A stretch of DNA of 64,000 nt from Sphingomonas soli NBRC 100801 (GCF_001591025.1 NZ_BCTZ01000015.1:62001-126000); one strand, 5' to 3'; positions 8,459 through 17,044 are shown, counted from the first letter of the stretch. Made by a program: numbers and translations. Notes: generated from the letters alone by a model not told the origin.

Positions 8459-9378
8459 ACGATCCGGTTCGCGGCGGCGTCCGCGTCCTTCATCGCTTCA
8501 TATGCGGCGGCGATGCGCTGCGTGACCGGGCCGTTCACCACCGGCATCACGTGCCCGTCGATCGATCGCACCGGTGTGATTCCCCCCATGGTTCCCGTCA
8601 CGAACGCCTCCTCTGCGGCCAGCACGTGGCGCAGCGGCACGCTGCATTCGAGCACCGGCGCGACGCCCGCCCGGCACGCTGCGATGACATTGGCGCGGGT
8701 GATGCCGTTGAAGCAATAGCTCTCGGTCGAGGTCTCGACCCGCCCGTCGCGCACCCAGAAGAAGTTGGTCGCGTTGCAGCTCGCCACTTGTCCGTGCGGA
8801 TCAAGCATGATCGCCTCGTCCGCCTCCGGATCTATCTCGATGGCCTCCAGCAGCGCGCGGATCAGGTTCAGGCGGCTGTGCGAATTGAGCCGCATGTCGA
8901 ACGTGTCGGGCCGCGAGGTGCGCAGCGAGACGCTGCGCAGCGCCAGCCCCCTGCCCGCCTCGGGCGGCTTAGTCTTGAACTCAGCGGTGATCGCGATGGT
9001 GGGCGTGCCCAGCGCGTTGCGCGGATCCTGGTTGACCGTCGCCTTGCGCCCGCGCGTCACCATCAGCCGCAGATGCGCGCCGTCGGTCATGTTGTTGGCG
9101 TCGAGCAGGCGCTTCATCCCGGCGATGAGCTCGGCACGGCTCAACCCGATATCGATCCGGATCGCCTCGGCGCCCGCATAAAGCCGGTCGAGATGCGCAT
9201 CGAGGAACAACAGCGCGCCCTTGTGCAGCCGCACCCCCTCCCACACGCCATCGCCCATCCCGAACCCGGCATCGAAGATCGAGACGCGCGCCTGATCGCT
9301 GGGGACCAGATCGCCGTTCATATAGACGAGGAGATTGGCGTTGCGGGGATCGGGGACGAAGTCTTGGGAGCCGGCCAT
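8455..9378 (-). CDS. Class IV aminotransferase-fold protein, apparently lacking the PLP lysine
   Basis: 307 residues from the ATG at 9378; an ATG eight codons upstream is possible. The fold is clear: MNGDLVPSDQARVSIFDAGFGMGDGV near the N-terminus, then the LLLD-type strand (EAIMLDPHGQVAS), CNATNFFWV and GITRANVIAAC near the end. In BCAT, D-amino-acid aminotransferase and ADC lyase the cofactor lysine sits in a K-x(2-3)-N-Y/L segment about 25 residues before the LD strand. Here that segment reads DMRLNSHSRLNLIRA and has no lysine, and none occurs from there to the last ten residues. It may therefore be catalytically altered or a non-enzymatic partner of the downstream sulfotransferase-like protein. 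Confidence 0.8.
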   Translation of the reverse strand: MAGSQDFVPDPRNANLLVYMNGDLVPSDQARVSIFDAGFGMGDGVWEGVRLHKGALLFLDAHLDRLYAGAEAIRIDIGLSRAELIAGMKRLLDANNMTDGAHLRLMVTRGRKATVNQDPRNALGTPTIAITAEFKTKPPEAGRGLALRSVSLRTSRPDTFDMRLNSHSRLNLIRALLEAIEIDPEADEAIMLDPHGQVASCNATNFFWVRDGRVETSTESYCFNGITRANVIAACRAGVAPVLECSVPLRHVLAAEEAFVTGTMGGITPVRSIDGHVMPVVNGPVTQRIAAAYEAMKDADAAANRIV

Positions 9379-9438
9379 GCCCAACCTAACCACAGCCTGC
9401 ATCCCGGTGAAAGCGTGTCGCTCGAAATAGGCCAGCAG

Positions 9439-9525
9439 CCGTCATCCCGGCGGAAGCCGGGATCGCTGGGCGAGAGGGCGAGGGGTTTGCGGCACGAGAT
9501 CCCGGCTTTCGCCGGGATGACGGGT
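9439..9525. repeat. REP-like inverted pair (repeat family A, copy 2)
   Basis: Left arm 9439-9466 (GTCATCCCGG then an AAGCC turn then GGGATC) faces right arm 9496-9525 (GATCCCGGC, TTTCG loop, GCCGGGATGACGGG). It fills most of the 195-bp gap between the aminotransferase homologue and sspB. The loop sequences differ from copy 1 but the GTCATCCC core is shared. No gene is supported here. Confidence 0.8.
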
Positions 9526-9573
9526 GATCGCGAAGAATTGCAGTTAGTTCGCTCGGATGACGGCGAGCACCGC

Positions 9574-10056
9574 TCACTTCTTCCGCTTGAAATCCACCGA
9601 GACGACGTTCGAGCCGTCTTCGGGCGGCTTGACCGCGGGGCCGTCATTCTCGGCCTCGTCGTGCTGCTCGGGATCCATATCGCCTTCCTGCGCCTGGAAG
9701 CGCAGTTCGAAATTGACCGCCGGATCGTGGAAGCCGGTGATCGCCGAGAAGGGGATGTTGAGCATCGCCGGGACCTGATTGAAGCTCAGCCCGACCGAGA
9801 ATTTTTCGTCGTCCACCTTCAGATCCCAGAAGCGATGCTGGAGGACGATGGTCATCTCGTCCGGAAAACGCTCGATCAGCCGCTGCGGGATATCGACCCC
9901 CGGGGCATGCGTCTTGAAGGTGATGTAGAAATGGTGCCCGCCCGGCAGCGCCTGCGTCGCGGCGACGGTGCCCAGCACCCGCCCGACCACGGCGCGCAGG
10001 GCCTCCTGGACGATTTCGTCATAGGGAATCAGGCTGTCGGGCACGTTGGTCGTCAT
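9574..10056 (-). CDS. sspB: ClpXP adaptor, SspB family
   Basis: 160 residues from the ATG at 10056. Two upstream ATGs are possible (for example 10083) but add non-family sequence. The start PDSLIPYDEIVQEALRAVV, the LPGGHHFYITF strand and the RFPDEMTIVLQHRFWDL strand are characteristic of alphaproteobacterial SspB, whose fold dimerises and grips ssrA tags. The C-terminus is a long acidic linker ending in a short VVSVDFKRKK peptide, the expected ClpX-docking tail. It delivers ssrA-tagged and other substrates to ClpXP. It is divergent from hisB. Confidence 0.9.
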   Translation of the reverse strand: MTTNVPDSLIPYDEIVQEALRAVVGRVLGTVAATQALPGGHHFYITFKTHAPGVDIPQRLIERFPDEMTIVLQHRFWDLKVDDEKFSVGLSFNQVPAMLNIPFSAITGFHDPAVNFELRFQAQEGDMDPEQHDEAENDGPAVKPPEDGSNVVSVDFKRKK

Positions 10057-10163
10057 AAACTCGTGGGTAGCGGCTCCGGCCATGGGGTCAAGGCGCAAGC
10101 CGAGTTGCACGGGGCCAAGCAACGCTATTTTGATTGTGCGCGCGCTATCGCTATGGGGGCGCC

Positions 10164-10751
10164 ATGCGCACCGCCACGATCAGCCGCAAAACCACCGAGA
10201 CCTCGATCGACGTTACCGTCAATCTGGATGGCACCGGTGCATATCGGATCTCGACCGGAATCGGCTTTTTCGATCACATGCTCGAGCAGCTCAGCCGCCA
10301 CTCGCTGATCGACCTCGAGGTGACGACGGTAGGCGACCTGCATATCGACCAGCACCACACGGTGGAGGATACCGGGCTGGCGCTGGGCGAGGCGATCGCC
10401 GCCGCGCTGGCCGACAAGAAGGGCATCCGCCGCTATGCCGATGCGCTCTCGCCGATGGACGAGACGCTGACGCGCGTGGCGATCGATATTTCGGGCCGGC
10501 CCTTCCTCGTCTGGAAGACCGGGTTCAGCCAGAAGCGCCTCGGCGAGATGGACACCGAGATGTTCGAGCATTTCTTTCATTCGTTCGCGCAGACCGCCGG
10601 ACTGACGCTGCACATCGAGACGCTCTACGGATCGAACAACCACCATATCGCCGAAGCCGCGTTCAAGGGGCTGGCCCGCGCGCTGCGCGAAGCGGTGGAG
10701 ATCGATCCGCGCAAGGCGGGCGTGATTCCCAGCACCAAGGGCGTGCTGTGA
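10164..10751 (+). CDS. hisB: Imidazoleglycerol-phosphate dehydratase
   Basis: 195 residues from the ATG at 10164, the usual monofunctional HisB length. It dehydrates imidazole-glycerol phosphate to imidazole-acetol phosphate, the sixth step of histidine synthesis, using two Mn ions. The metal-binding motifs are intact: FFDHM near residue 35, [14 protein letters not shown] around 57-70, FFHSFA around 135 and [13 protein letters not shown] near 160. First of a histidine cluster on the plus strand; its TGA overlaps the GTG of the YciI gene by four bases. Confidence 0.97.
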   Translation: MRTATISRKTTETSIDVTVNLDGTGAYRISTGIGFFDHMLEQLSRHSLIDLEVTTVGDLHIDQHHTVEDTGLALGEAIAAALADKKGIRRYADALSPMDETLTRVAIDISGRPFLVWKTGFSQKRLGEMDTEMFEHFFHSFAQTAGLTLHIETLYGSNNHHIAEAAFKGLARALREAVEIDPRKAGVIPSTKGVL

Positions 10752-11020
10752 TCATCGTTCTGCTCAGCTACACCGGCGACGTGACTCCGCACCGCCCCGC
10801 GCATGTCGCGTGGCTGCGCGAGGCGCTGGCCGCCGGGCGGCTGGTGACGGCGGGACGCCAGCCTGAGACCGGCGGCGTATTGATCGCGAATGGCGAGCGC
10901 GCCGAGGTGGAGGCATGGGCGGCGCAGGATCCGTTCCTGCTGAACGGCGTGGCGACGGCGCGCTTCGTCGAGTTCACGCCGAGCATGGCCGCGCCGGGGC
11001 TGGAAGCGCTGCTGCCGTGA
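10748..11020 (+). CDS. YciI-family protein embedded in the histidine operon
   Basis: 90 residues from a GTG at 10748 that overlaps the hisB stop; it in turn overlaps the GTG of hisH by four bases (GTGA). The ferredoxin-like YciI fold is suggested by IIVLLSYTG at the start, [18 protein letters not shown] in the middle and the [16 protein letters not shown] motif, typical of the dehydrogenase/muconolactone-isomerase-like dimeric proteins. Function in histidine synthesis is not established. Its tight coupling on both sides means it is made in step with HisB and HisH. Confidence 0.85.
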   Translation: MIIVLLSYTGDVTPHRPAHVAWLREALAAGRLVTAGRQPETGGVLIANGERAEVEAWAAQDPFLLNGVATARFVEFTPSMAAPGLEALLP

Positions 11021-11619
11021 GCATCGCGTTGATCGATTATGGCGCGGGCAATCTCCATTCGGTTCACAACGCGCTCAAGGCCGCAGGTGCTGCGAACGTT
11101 TCCGTCACCGCCCATCCGCAGGTCGCGCTGACGGCAGATCGCATCGTGCTGCCCGGAGTCGGCGCGTTCGGCGCGTGCGCGGCGGGGCTGCGCGGAATCG
11201 ATGGCATGGTCGATGCGCTGGAGCAGCGCGTCGTGCGCGAAGGCGCGCCGTTCCTCGGCGTATGCGTCGGCATGCAATTGATGGCGACGCGCGGCGAAGA
11301 GCTTGGCTCGCATCCCGGGCTCGGCTGGATCCCCGGCGTTGTCCGCCAGCTCATCCCGGCCGAGGATGTGCGCGTGCCGCATATGGGCTGGAACGACGTG
11401 ATCCCCGCCACCCCGCATCCGCTGATCGAACGCGGCGAGGCCTATTTCCTCCACAGCTTCGCCTTTGAAGGCGATTCGGTGCTGGCGACGACGAACCATG
11501 GCGGCCCGGTCACCGCAGCGATTGGCCGCGACAATATGATCGGCGTCCAGTTCCACCCCGAAAAGAGCCAGCGCTACGGCATCGCGCTGCTGGAGAGGTT
11601 TCTAGAATGGCGGCCCTGA
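11017..11619 (+). CDS. hisH: Imidazole glycerol phosphate synthase, glutaminase subunit
   Basis: 200 residues from a GTG at 11017. HisH hydrolyses glutamine and channels ammonia to HisF. The class I amidotransferase triad is complete: Cys83 in GVCVGMQLM, and His180 and Glu182 in QFHPEKS. The opening IALIDYGAGNLHSVHNAL and the oxyanion region PGVGAFG are canonical. It follows the YciI gene with a 4-nt overlap and is separated from hisA by a 144-bp repeat. Confidence 0.97.
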   Translation: MSIALIDYGAGNLHSVHNALKAAGAANVSVTAHPQVALTADRIVLPGVGAFGACAAGLRGIDGMVDALEQRVVREGAPFLGVCVGMQLMATRGEELGSHPGLGWIPGVVRQLIPAEDVRVPHMGWNDVIPATPHPLIERGEAYFLHSFAFEGDSVLATTNHGGPVTAAIGRDNMIGVQFHPEKSQRYGIALLERFLEWRP

Positions 11620-11631
11620 TCTTTCTTCACT

Positions 11632-11757
11632 CCTCCCCCGGAGGGGGAGGGGGACCGCGAAGCGGTGGAGGGGTAGTCGCCCCGGACGATATCTTATCGT
11701 GTGCGGAGAATACCCCGTCGTCATGCTTGGCATGCCACCTCCCCCTCCGGGAGAGAA
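11632..11757. repeat. Inverted GC-rich repeat between hisH and hisA (repeat family B, copy 1)
   Basis: Left arm CCTCCCCCGGAGGGGGAGG at 11632-11650, then a CCGCGAAGCGGTGGAGGGG segment, and a right arm CACCTCCCCCTCCGGGAGAG at about 11736-11755. It occupies essentially the whole 144-bp gap inside the histidine operon. The right arm ends in GGGAGAGAATTTGAG immediately before the hisA ATG, so the repeat seems to supply the hisA ribosome binding site. Related copies: 38622-38755 in glyS, 45865-45917 and 53328-53477. Confidence 0.8.
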
Positions 11758-11763
11758 TTTGAG

Positions 11764-12495
11764 ATGTCGTTGATCGTTTTCCCCGCCATCGATCTGAAAG
11801 GCGGACAGGTCGTCCGCCTCGCCGAGGGCGATATGGACCGCGCGACCGTCTATGGTGACGATCCCGCCGCACAGGCTGAGGCGTTCCAGCATGCGGGCGC
11901 CGAATGGCTGCACATGGTCGATCTCGACGGCGCGTTCGCCGGGGCTTCGGTCAATGGTGCCGCCGTCGCAGGCGTGCTCCAGCGCTTCGGCGGCAAGATC
12001 CAGCTCGGCGGCGGCATCCGCACCCGCGAGTCGATCGAACGCTGGCTCGATCTGGGCGTCGCGCGCGTCGTGATCGGAACTGCGGCGCTCAAGGATCCGG
12101 AACTGGTCAAGGCCGCAGCCCGCGACAATCCGGGCCGGATCGTCGTCGGCGTCGATGCGCGTGACGGCATGGTCGCCACCGAAGGCTGGGCCGACGTATC
12201 GGACGTATCGGTGATCGATCTCGCCCGCCGGTTCGAGGATGCAGGCGTCGCTGCGCTGCTCTTCACCGACGTAGGCCGCGACGGGCTGTTGAAGGGCTGC
12301 AATGTCGAAGCGACCGTCGCCCTCGCCCGCGCCGTATCGATCCCCGTCATCGCCAGCGGCGGTGTCGCCGACATCGCCGACATTCACGCGCTGCGCCCGC
12401 ATGTCGCGGACGGCATTGAGGGCGTGATCACCGGCCGCGCGCTGTATGACGGGCGGCTCGATCTGAAGTGGGCGATCGAGGTAGCGAAGGGATGA
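11764..12495 (+). CDS. hisA: ProFAR isomerase
   Basis: 243 residues from the ATG at 11764. HisA is the beta/alpha barrel that isomerises ProFAR to PRFAR. The two catalytic aspartates are present, Asp10 in FPAIDLKGG and Asp131 in VGVDARDG, as are the phosphate-binding loops LGGGIRT and ASGGVADI. The start is preceded by GGGAG nine bases upstream, at the edge of the repeat. It overlaps hisF by four bases (ATGA). Confidence 0.97.
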   Translation: MSLIVFPAIDLKGGQVVRLAEGDMDRATVYGDDPAAQAEAFQHAGAEWLHMVDLDGAFAGASVNGAAVAGVLQRFGGKIQLGGGIRTRESIERWLDLGVARVVIGTAALKDPELVKAAARDNPGRIVVGVDARDGMVATEGWADVSDVSVIDLARRFEDAGVAALLFTDVGRDGLLKGCNVEATVALARAVSIPVIASGGVADIADIHALRPHVADGIEGVITGRALYDGRLDLKWAIEVAKG

Positions 12496-13253
12496 CCGTC
12501 CGCGCCCGCGTCATTCCCTGCCTCGACGTTGCCGGCGGCCGCGTGGTCAAGGGCGTCAACTTCGTCGACCTGATCGATGCGGGCGACCCGGTAGAACAGG
12601 CCCGCGCCTATGATGCAGCCGGAGCCGACGAACTCTGCTTCCTCGATATCGGCGCAAGCCATGAGGGCCGCGGCACGATGGTCGATGTCGTGCGGCGCAC
12701 GGCGGAGGTGTGCTTCATGCCGCTCACCGTGGGCGGCGGGGTGCGCACCGTCGAAGATGCGCGGGCGTTGCTGCTGGCGGGCGCGGACAAGGTCGCGGTC
12801 AATTCGGCCGCCGTTTCGCGCCCCGAACTGGTGTCCGAAATCGCCGCGCGCATGGGAAGCCAGTGCGTCGTCGCGTCGGTCGATGCCCGGCGCGTGGCCG
12901 ACGCCCGCTGGGAAGTCTTCACCCATGGCGGCCGCCGTGAAACCGGGATCGATGCGGTCGCGCATGCGCTGCGGCTGGCGGAAATGGGTGCGGGCGAGCT
13001 GCTCGTCACCTCGATGGACCGCGACGGCACGCGCGACGGCTATGATCTGGAGCTGATCCGAACCATCGCCGATCAGGTGACGGTGCCCGTCGTCGCATCG
13101 GGCGGCGTGGGCAATCTTCAGCATCTCGTCGATGGCATAACAAAGGGGCATGCCAGCGCGGTCCTCGCCGCTTCGATCTTCCATTTCGGCCAGTCCACGA
13201 TCGCGGAGGCGCATGCGGCGTTGGCTGCCGCTGGAATCCCCGTTCGATCCTGA
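12492..13253 (+). CDS. hisF: Imidazole glycerol phosphate synthase, cyclase subunit
   Basis: 253 residues from the ATG at 12492. With HisH it converts PRFAR to imidazole-glycerol phosphate and AICAR. Catalytic Asp12 ([14 protein letters not shown]) and Asp131 (VASVDARRV) are present, as are the phosphate loops VGGGVRT and ASGGVGN. The barrel is of normal length. HisA and HisF are close relatives in sequence and lie back to back here. A 52-nt gap separates it from a tiny membrane protein gene. Confidence 0.97.
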   Translation: MTVRARVIPCLDVAGGRVVKGVNFVDLIDAGDPVEQARAYDAAGADELCFLDIGASHEGRGTMVDVVRRTAEVCFMPLTVGGGVRTVEDARALLLAGADKVAVNSAAVSRPELVSEIAARMGSQCVVASVDARRVADARWEVFTHGGRRETGIDAVAHALRLAEMGAGELLVTSMDRDGTRDGYDLELIRTIADQVTVPVVASGGVGNLQHLVDGITKGHASAVLAASIFHFGQSTIAEAHAALAAAGIPVRS

Positions 13254-13305
13254 ACGCGTCCGGCACGGGGAGGAACTTTTAACCCGGCCGGACTACACTC
13301 TCCTC

Positions 13306-13512
13306 ATGCTCCGCTACGCCCTCCCGCTCCTTCTCGTCGCCGCACCCGCTTTGGCCGACGAGCCGCCGCACACCGGCGTCGCGGGCTCGCGCTCGATGCC
13401 GGAGCTGTCAGATATCCTACTCGCCGCCTGCGCTGCCGGAGGGCTATGGTTCGTTCGCAGCCGGATGCGTGCGCGCTTCCGCAAGGCACCCGAGGCCGAC
13501 GCCGAGGATTGA
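13306..13512 (+). CDS. Tiny exported protein with C-terminal membrane anchor, inside the histidine cluster
   Basis: 68 residues from the ATG at 13306. A signal peptide (residues 1-18, ending LVAAPALADE) is followed by only about a dozen residues, then SMPELSDILLAACAAGGLWFVRSRMRARFRK: a short acidic-proline start, a hydrophobic helix and an arginine cluster. That layout resembles PEP-CTERM-type sorting tails, in which a PEP motif precedes a membrane helix and basic end, but the motif here is MPELSD rather than PEP. There is almost no mature domain, so function is obscure. It lies between hisF and hisE. Confidence 0.6.
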   Translation: MLRYALPLLLVAAPALADEPPHTGVAGSRSMPELSDILLAACAAGGLWFVRSRMRARFRKAPEADAED

Positions 13513-13543
13513 CTTGGCCTCCGGCCTAAAGCAGCCGGAAACC

Positions 13544-13864
13544 ATGGACACGCTCGACACCCTCGAACAGACGATCCGCGCGCGCCGCACCGGCGATCCC
13601 GCATCCTCTTATGTCGCAAAGCTGACCGGGAAGGGCCGCGCCAAGATCGCCGAAAAGCTCGGTGAAGAAGCGATCGAAACCGTGATCGCTGCCGTGGCGC
13701 AGGACAAGGCGGCGCTCACCAGCGAAGCCGCCGACCTCATCTTCCACCTGCTCGTCCTGCTCGCCGATGCCGACATAACCCTGAACGATGTCCGCGCCGA
13801 ACTCGCCCGCCGCGAAGGCGTGTCGGGCTTGGACGAAAAGGCCAGCCGCCCGAAGGAACCATAA
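13544..13864 (+). CDS. hisE: Phosphoribosyl-ATP pyrophosphatase
   Basis: 106 residues from the ATG at 13544. HisE removes pyrophosphate from phosphoribosyl-ATP, the second step of histidine synthesis. The MazG-like four-helix fold is shown by KLGEEAIETVIAA with the metal-binding glutamates and SEAADLIFHLLVLL with the Glu/Asp pair. HisI is not fused to it and is not in the window. Its TAA overlaps the ATG of the HIT gene by one base. Confidence 0.95.
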   Translation: MDTLDTLEQTIRARRTGDPASSYVAKLTGKGRAKIAEKLGEEAIETVIAAVAQDKAALTSEAADLIFHLLVLLADADITLNDVRAELARREGVSGLDEKASRPKEP

Positions 13865-14241
13865 TGCCGATCGACGCTACCCAGCCCTATGAGCCGAACA
13901 ACATTTTCGCGAAGATCCTGCGCGGCGAGATCCCGAACAAGACCGTCTATGAAGACGAATTCGCCCTCGCATTTCACGATATCAATCCGCAGGCGCCGCA
14001 TCACATTCTGGTGATCCCAAAGGGTGCCTATGTCTCCTGGGACGACTTCTCGGCGCGCGCGCCCGACGCTGAGATAGCGGGCTTCATTCGCGCCGTGGGG
14101 CATGTCGCGCGCGAAGCGGGGCTGGTCGCTCCCGGCTACCGGCTGCTCGCCAATGTGGGCCAGCATGGCGGGCAGGAGGTGCCGCACCTGCACGTGCACC
14201 TGTTTGCGGGCCAGCCCTTGGGGCCGATGCTCGCGCGATAA
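13864..14241 (+). CDS. HIT-family nucleotide hydrolase (HinT-like)
   Basis: 125 residues; the ATG at 13864 shares its A with the hisE stop. The histidine triad HLHVHLF lies near the end (around residues 110-116), and NIFAKILRGEIPNKTVYEDE and HHILVIPKGAY are typical of the HinT branch. Such proteins hydrolyse adenosine phosphoramidates and acyl-adenylates. Placement directly after hisE is common in alphaproteobacteria, and it closes the histidine cluster. It is cytoplasmic. Confidence 0.92.
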   Translation: MPIDATQPYEPNNIFAKILRGEIPNKTVYEDEFALAFHDINPQAPHHILVIPKGAYVSWDDFSARAPDAEIAGFIRAVGHVAREAGLVAPGYRLLANVGQHGGQEVPHLHVHLFAGQPLGPMLAR

Positions 14242-14327
14242 CCGCTTGCGCGTCAGCCATTTGCAGCTAGGCTCGCGCCTTTCAATTCGTGGGGCGGCGC
14301 ATAAGACGCCGCGTTAGGGGACCATCC

Positions 14328-15887
14328 ATGACATTTGGGCGCGTAAAGCCACTCGACGCCATTTTGGCGACGGCTGAAAAGAAATCACTCCATCGCTCGC
14401 TGGGCTGGTTCCAGCTTACCTTGTTCGGCATCGGCTGCGTGATCGGCACGGGCATCTTCGTGCTCACCGCCGCCGGCGCGCAAAAGGCGGGCCCGGGCCT
14501 GTTGCTCGCCTTTGCCATCGCAGGCGCGATCTGCATCGTCGCCGCACTCTGCTACGCCGAAATCGCCGCGATGATCCCGGTGGCGGGCTCTGCTTATACA
14601 TATACTTATGCCACCATGGGCGAGTTGCTCGCCTGGACGGTCGGCTGGGCCCTGATCCTCGAATATGCGGTCGCAGCGTCCGCAGTGTCGGTCGGGTGGT
14701 CCGGCTATTTCACAGGCACGATATTGAACGAGACATTGGGCATACATCTGCCCGCCTGGCTCTCGTCCGCGCCGCTGGCGCTGGGGGGATCGCCCGGCGG
14801 CTTGATCAACCTGCCCGCAGTTGCGATCGCGCTCCTCGTCACTTGGCTGCTGATGCTCGGCACCACGGAATCGGCCCGCGTCAACGCGGTGCTGGTGCTT
14901 ATCAAGGTGACCGCGCTCACCGCGTTCATCGTCCTTACGCTCCCGTCCGACCAGTTCGACGCGGCGCGCTTCAATCCCTTCCTGCCCGCCGGCATGTTTG
15001 GTGGCTTCGGCTCGGGCGTCGGCGCGGTTGGCGCGGCGGCGACGATCTTCTTCGCTTATGTGGGTTTCGACGCGGTTTCGACGGCTGCCGAAGAAACCAA
15101 GAACCCCCAGCGCAACGTCCCGATCGGCCTGATCGGATCGCTGCTGTTCTGCACGATCTTCTACATGCTCGTCGCGGCAGGTGCTGTCGGCACGATCGGC
15201 GGTCAGCCGATCATGGGTCCGAACGGCATCCCCTTCCCCGCCGGTTCGGAAGAGCTCGCACGCCAGTGCGCACTGCCCGAATTCAAGGAAGCACTGGTCT
15301 GCTCGAACGAAGCGCTGGCACATGTGCTGCGCCAGATCGGCTTCGGCACGGTGGGTAACTTCCTTGGGTACGCAGCGTTCATCGCGCTGCCGTCGGTGAT
15401 CCTCATCCTGCTCTTCGGCCAGACCCGCATCTTCTTCGTGATGAGCCGCGACGGTCTGCTTCCGGAAGGCCTGTCGAAAATCCACCCGAAGTGGAAGACC
15501 CCCTATGTCGTGACCGCCATCACCGGCGCCGCCGTGGCATTTGCTGCAGCGTTCCTGCCGGTTGGCAAACTCGCCGACATTGCCAATGCCGGTACGCTCT
15601 ATGCGTTCATGATGGTCGCCGTCGCGGTCATGATGCTCCGCAAGACCGCGCCGAACGTTGAGCGCAAGTTCAAGACGCCGTTGCTCTGGCTGATCGGGCC
15701 GCTCACCATCGCGGGCACGATCTTCCTGTTCTTCAATCTGCCGCTGGATGCGATGCTTGTGCTCCCCGCCTGGGGCGCGATCGGCATGGTGATCTACTTC
15801 GCCTATGGCTTCCGGAAGAGCCATCTCGGCCGCGGTGTGGTCGAAGTGGTGACCGACTCGCCCGGCGAGACGCCCGGCACGCACTGA
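14328..15887 (+). CDS. APC-superfamily amino acid permease
   Basis: 519 residues from the ATG at 14328, with GGGGA eight bases upstream. About 12 membrane helices. The first helix break GIGCVIGTGIFVLTAAGAQ and the helix 6 region IFFAYVGFDAVSTAAEE match the cationic-amino-acid-transporter-like (YfnA/CAT) branch of the APC family, which co-transports amino acids with protons. The exact substrate is not fixed. A long periplasmic loop with two cysteines sits around residues 305-335. It is a single-gene unit ending at a strong bidirectional terminator. Confidence 0.88.
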   Translation: MTFGRVKPLDAILATAEKKSLHRSLGWFQLTLFGIGCVIGTGIFVLTAAGAQKAGPGLLLAFAIAGAICIVAALCYAEIAAMIPVAGSAYTYTYATMGELLAWTVGWALILEYAVAASAVSVGWSGYFTGTILNETLGIHLPAWLSSAPLALGGSPGGLINLPAVAIALLVTWLLMLGTTESARVNAVLVLIKVTALTAFIVLTLPSDQFDAARFNPFLPAGMFGGFGSGVGAVGAAATIFFAYVGFDAVSTAAEETKNPQRNVPIGLIGSLLFCTIFYMLVAAGAVGTIGGQPIMGPNGIPFPAGSEELARQCALPEFKEALVCSNEALAHVLRQIGFGTVGNFLGYAAFIALPSVILILLFGQTRIFFVMSRDGLLPEGLSKIHPKWKTPYVVTAITGAAVAFAAAFLPVGKLADIANAGTLYAFMMVAVAVMMLRKTAPNVERKFKTPLLWLIGPLTIAGTIFLFFNLPLDAMLVLPAWGAIGMVIYFAYGFRKSHLGRGVVEVVTDSPGETPGTH

Positions 15888-15911
15888 GAACGGGAACCGT
15901 CCCAAAGAAAA

Positions 15912-15944
15912 GGGCCGGGGGAGCGATCCCCCGGCCCATTTTTT
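15912..15944. terminator. Bidirectional intrinsic terminator
   Basis: Perfect hairpin with 11-base arms GGGCCGGGGGA/TCCCCCGGCCC around a short GCGA turn, flanked by a T-run on the right (TTTTTT after CCCA) and AAAGAAAA on the left, so it works for both strands. It separates the convergent permease and adenosine kinase genes. Confidence 0.9.
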
Positions 15945-15989
15945 ACGCCTGCTGCCGGAAGACCCCGGGGGTCTGCCCGGGGCGGGATA

Positions 15990-16988
15990 TTACCCCAGCC
16001 GTTCGGCCGCCAGCTTCTTGAGGTCCGCTTCGGCGCGTGCGCCATAATGCTGGATGATCTCCGCCGCGGCGACCGCGCCAAGGGTGAGCGATTCCTTGAG
16101 GCCGCGGCCCTGCGCCTGGCCGTGGAGGAAGCCAGCGGCGAACATGTCGCCCGCACCGGTGGTGTCGACCAGCTTCTCGATCGGCTCGGCCGGCACTTCG
16201 ACGCGCTCGTCCCCCTGTAGCGCGATCGCGCCCTTTTCGCTGCGCGTCACCACCAGCAACGGCACCTTGCCATGGATATGCGCGACTGCGCTTTCAAAAT
16301 CCTCGTGCTCGCAAAGCGCCAGCAGCTCGCTCTCATTGGCGAACAGGATGTCGATCAGCCCGTCGGCGATCAGCTGGCGGAAATCACCGCCGTGGCGCGA
16401 GATGCAGAAGACGTCGCTGAGCGTGAACGCCACCTTGCGGCCATTGGCGCGGGCAATGTCGATCGCCTTGCGCATCGCGGCGCGCGGCTCCTCGGGATCC
16501 CACAGATAGCCTTCGAGATAGAGGATCGCGCCGCTGGCGATCAGATCCTCGTCCAGGGCGGACGCCGGCAGGAACTGCGATGCGCCCAGAAACGTGTTCA
16601 TCGTCCGCTGCCCGTCGGGCGTCACGAAGATCAGGCAGCGCGCCGTGGTCGGCTGGCCCGGACGGACGGCCGTGTCGAAATGCACGCCCGCCGCACGCAG
16701 ATCATGCGCGAAGACCGCGCCGAGCTGATCGTCTGCCACCTGGCCGATAAACGCCGCCTTGCCGCCCATCGCCGCGATGCCCGCCACGGTGTTGCTCGCC
16801 GAACCGCCCGAAACTTCGCGGCCCGGGCCCATCTTGGCATAGAGCGCATCCGCTTCCTCGGGCGAGAACATCAGCTGCATCGATCCCTTGGCCACGCCAA
16901 TTTCCTCGATGAAACTGTCCTCGGCCTGGGCGAGAATATCGACGATCGCGTTGCCGATCGCGACAACGTCATAGGTAGGGCTGGTCAA
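15990..16988 (-). CDS. Adenosine kinase (PfkB/ribokinase family)
   Basis: 332 residues from a TTG at 16988, preceded by GGAG seven bases upstream; this gives TSPTYDVVAIGNAIVDILAQ at the start, as in relatives. An ATG 19 codons upstream would overlap the divergent gene. It phosphorylates adenosine to AMP. The ribokinase signatures are present: GGSASNT near 80 for the substrate, and DTTGAGDMFAAGF near 290, with the catalytic aspartate and anion hole. It could instead act on a related nucleoside or sugar, but adenosine kinase is the best fit. Confidence 0.85.
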   Translation of the reverse strand: MTSPTYDVVAIGNAIVDILAQAEDSFIEEIGVAKGSMQLMFSPEEADALYAKMGPGREVSGGSASNTVAGIAAMGGKAAFIGQVADDQLGAVFAHDLRAAGVHFDTAVRPGQPTTARCLIFVTPDGQRTMNTFLGASQFLPASALDEDLIASGAILYLEGYLWDPEEPRAAMRKAIDIARANGRKVAFTLSDVFCISRHGGDFRQLIADGLIDILFANESELLALCEHEDFESAVAHIHGKVPLLVVTRSEKGAIALQGDERVEVPAEPIEKLVDTTGAGDMFAAGFLHGQAQGRGLKESLTLGAVAAAEIIQHYGARAEADLKKLAAERLG

Positions 16989-17044
16989 GTCGTTGCTCCA
17001 ATTGGGTTGCGTCGAGGCACTAGAGAGGGGCAAAGGATTCCGCA

